Shown here: in pieces, positions 22,615 through 23,572 of the stretch | Numbering within the stretch: the stretch's first letter is position 1 | How the letters are laid out: the number at the start of each line of letters is the position of its first letter | NCBI GenBank assembly: GCA_023388015.1 | Contig: JAEWHB010000146.1 | Location: forward strand, 1 to 23,572 | DNA: 23,572 bases | Reading direction: 5' to 3' | Source of the DNA: Bacteroidota bacterium | GTDB taxonomy: Bacteria; Bacteroidota; Bacteroidia; Flavobacteriales; Weeksellaceae | Notes under the pieces: generated by a model | Told to the model about the DNA's origin: nothing | Seen by the model: only the letters and a program-made list of their open reading frames with translations | The model's database searches: none | Translations under genes and position numbers: made by a program

Positions 22615-22797
22615 CCGTGGTTAAATTCTTTTCAGATCAGATAAACCGATCCGTTAACTTCAAAAGTAGGGCTGTTCTTTTTCCTAAAAAAGATGCTATT
22701 AGAAGAGAATTTCACATCAGTCAGCCCTAAAAAACATAAAAAAATAACGTTTCCGAATTCAATAAGAATCGGAACCCAAATCAGGTAGAAATCACAA
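22615..22797 (+). promoter_or_regulatory. Long folded 5' leader of the helicase gene
   Basis: About 175 bases of leader, long for this window, where other leaders are under 30. It contains AGGGCTG (22668-22674) complementary to CAGCCCT (22722-22728). A hairpin TTCCGA-a-TTC/GAA-TCGGAA (22751-22774, loop AATAA) ends 23 bases before the ATG. The 31-codon ORF described separately spans both 3' arms. Long leaders that respond to temperature or to the helicase itself are known for DEAD-box genes; here this is inference. Confidence 0.4.
22693..22788 (+). CDS. Possible 31-codon upstream ORF
   Basis: ATG at 22693 after an A-rich stretch (CCTAAAAAAG) opens a frame of 31 codons, starting MLLEENFTSVSPKKHKK and ending at TAG 22786-22788, nine bases before the helicase ATG. 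The product would be small and basic. Spacing suits a leader peptide or translational coupling, but there is no homology evidence and chance is a fair alternative. Confidence 0.3.
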   Translation: MLLEENFTSVSPKKHKKITFPNSIRIGTQIR

Positions 22798-23572
22798 ATG
22801 ATTACATTTAAAAATCTGGGGTTAATCGATCCCATTCAAAAAGCTGTGGAAGACCTCGGATATGAGAATCCGACTCCCATTCAACAGCAATCCATTCCAC
22901 AAGTACTTGCAGGAAAAGATATTTTGGGTTGCGCCCAAACCGGAACCGGTAAAACCGCAGCTTTTGCAATTCCTATTCTCCAGCTTCTGGAAAACGGAAA
23001 AACGAAAAACAATAAGAAATCCATCAAAGCATTGATTGTTACACCTACCCGCGAACTGGCGATTCAGATTGAGGAAAGTTTTGCAGACTACGGAAAACAT
23101 CTTCCTCTGAAACATGCGGTCATATTCGGAGGTGTCAAGCAAACGCCACAAGTTGGAAGACTTAGAAACGGTGTAGATATTCTGGTGGCAACACCTGGAC
23201 GTTTACTGGATTTAATCGGACAAAACATCATTTCATTGAAGGATATCGAATATTTTGTTTTGGACGAAGCCGACCGTATGCTCGATATGGGATTCATTCA
23301 CGACATTAAAAAATTACTGAAAATCCTACCGGCAAAAAGACAATCTCTTTTCTTTTCGGCCACTATGCCCAAACCCATTCAGGAATTGGCTAACTCCATT
23401 CTTCATCAACCTATAAAAGTAGAAGTTACGCCGGAATCCACTACCGCGGAAACCATTCAACAGGAAATTTATTATACAGATAAAGGAAACAAAATCAAGC
23501 TTTTACATCATTTACTTCAAAATCAAATTAAAGAGAGCACTTTAGTTTTCACGCGAACCAAACATGGCGCAG
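22798..23572 (+). CDS. DEAD-box ATP-dependent RNA helicase, RhlE-like (3' end missing)
   Basis: The first 258 codons of a superfamily 2 helicase that unwinds RNA in ribosome assembly or mRNA decay. Q-motif GYENPTPIQQQSIP, motif I AQTGTGKT (46-53), Ia PTRELA, GG, TPGR, motif II DEAD (156-159), motif III SAT (187-189), and the start of domain 2 (TLVFTRTKHGA) are all present. The N-terminus MITFKNLGLIDPIQKAVEDL resembles RhlE more than DeaD or SrmB. The window ends in motif IV, so the C-terminal extension that separates subfamilies is not visible and no gene symbol is given. The start follows a 180-base leader. Confidence 0.95.
   Translation, partial: MITFKNLGLIDPIQKAVEDLGYENPTPIQQQSIPQVLAGKDILGCAQTGTGKTAAFAIPILQLLENGKTKNNKKSIKALIVTPTRELAIQIEESFADYGKHLPLKHAVIFGGVKQTPQVGRLRNGVDILVATPGRLLDLIGQNIISLKDIEYFVLDEADRMLDMGFIHDIKKLLKILPAKRQSLFFSATMPKPIQELANSILHQPIKVEVTPESTTAETIQQEIYYTDKGNKIKLLHHLLQNQIKESTLVFTRTKHGA

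Overview
The window looks like chromosomal DNA from the Flavobacteriia (phylum Bacteroidota), probably a relative of Chryseobacterium/Weeksellaceae. The evidence is an AT-rich composition, a long 1124-residue SecA, a type IX secretion (T9SS) sorting domain, acidic surface-lipoprotein signals (a Cys followed by Asp/Glu), an OstA-like protein, and repeated matches to the Bacteroidota -7 promoter element TAnnTTTG with almost no Shine-Dalgarno sequences. Genus-level placement is inference. No phage, insertion sequence, CRISPR array, tRNA or rRNA was seen.

Layout. (1) 1-4533: secA (+) converges on pyrD (-) with a terminator between them. (2) 4534-5161: a 0.63-kb gene-free stretch with G/T-rich degenerate repeats, a 30-bp direct repeat, two copies of a 13-bp palindrome, and a strongly folded element that resembles the Flavo-1 RNA class. 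(3) 5162-9042 (+): an RsmB-type rRNA methyltransferase, a T9SS cargo gene broken by a one-base frameshift, a small TPR protein and homogentisate 1,2-dioxygenase. (4) 9178-11014 (+): a surface lipoprotein built from duplicated beta-helix units with DTNGDGN motifs, then a small outer-membrane beta-barrel. (5) 11122-13705 (+): a two-component pair, a TPR histidine kinase and a LuxR/NarL-type response regulator. (6) 13888-14974 (-): a YugP-like membrane zinc peptidase behind a small lipoprotein, divergent from an S41/PDZ peptidase lipoprotein (15033-16478, +). (7) 16503-17627 (+): a GNAT-fold protein of unknown substrate. (8) 22382 down to 17651 (-): a tightly packed set, Fur-family regulator, OstA-like protein, lipoprotein with a C-terminal membrane segment, class III aminotransferase, apt. 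(9) 22607-23572 (+): a promoter, a long folded leader with a possible 31-codon upstream ORF, and the first 258 codons of a DEAD-box RNA helicase that runs off the window.

Much of the content is housekeeping (Sec export, pyrimidine synthesis, rRNA methylation, adenine salvage, RNA unwinding) or concerns the cell envelope. The items most worth a second look are the structured RNA candidate at 4961-5104, the frameshifted T9SS gene, the fur-ostA-lipoprotein-aminotransferase operon with palindromes at its promoter, and the helicase leader with its small ORF. No clearly unprecedented system such as a defence island or biosynthetic cluster was found.
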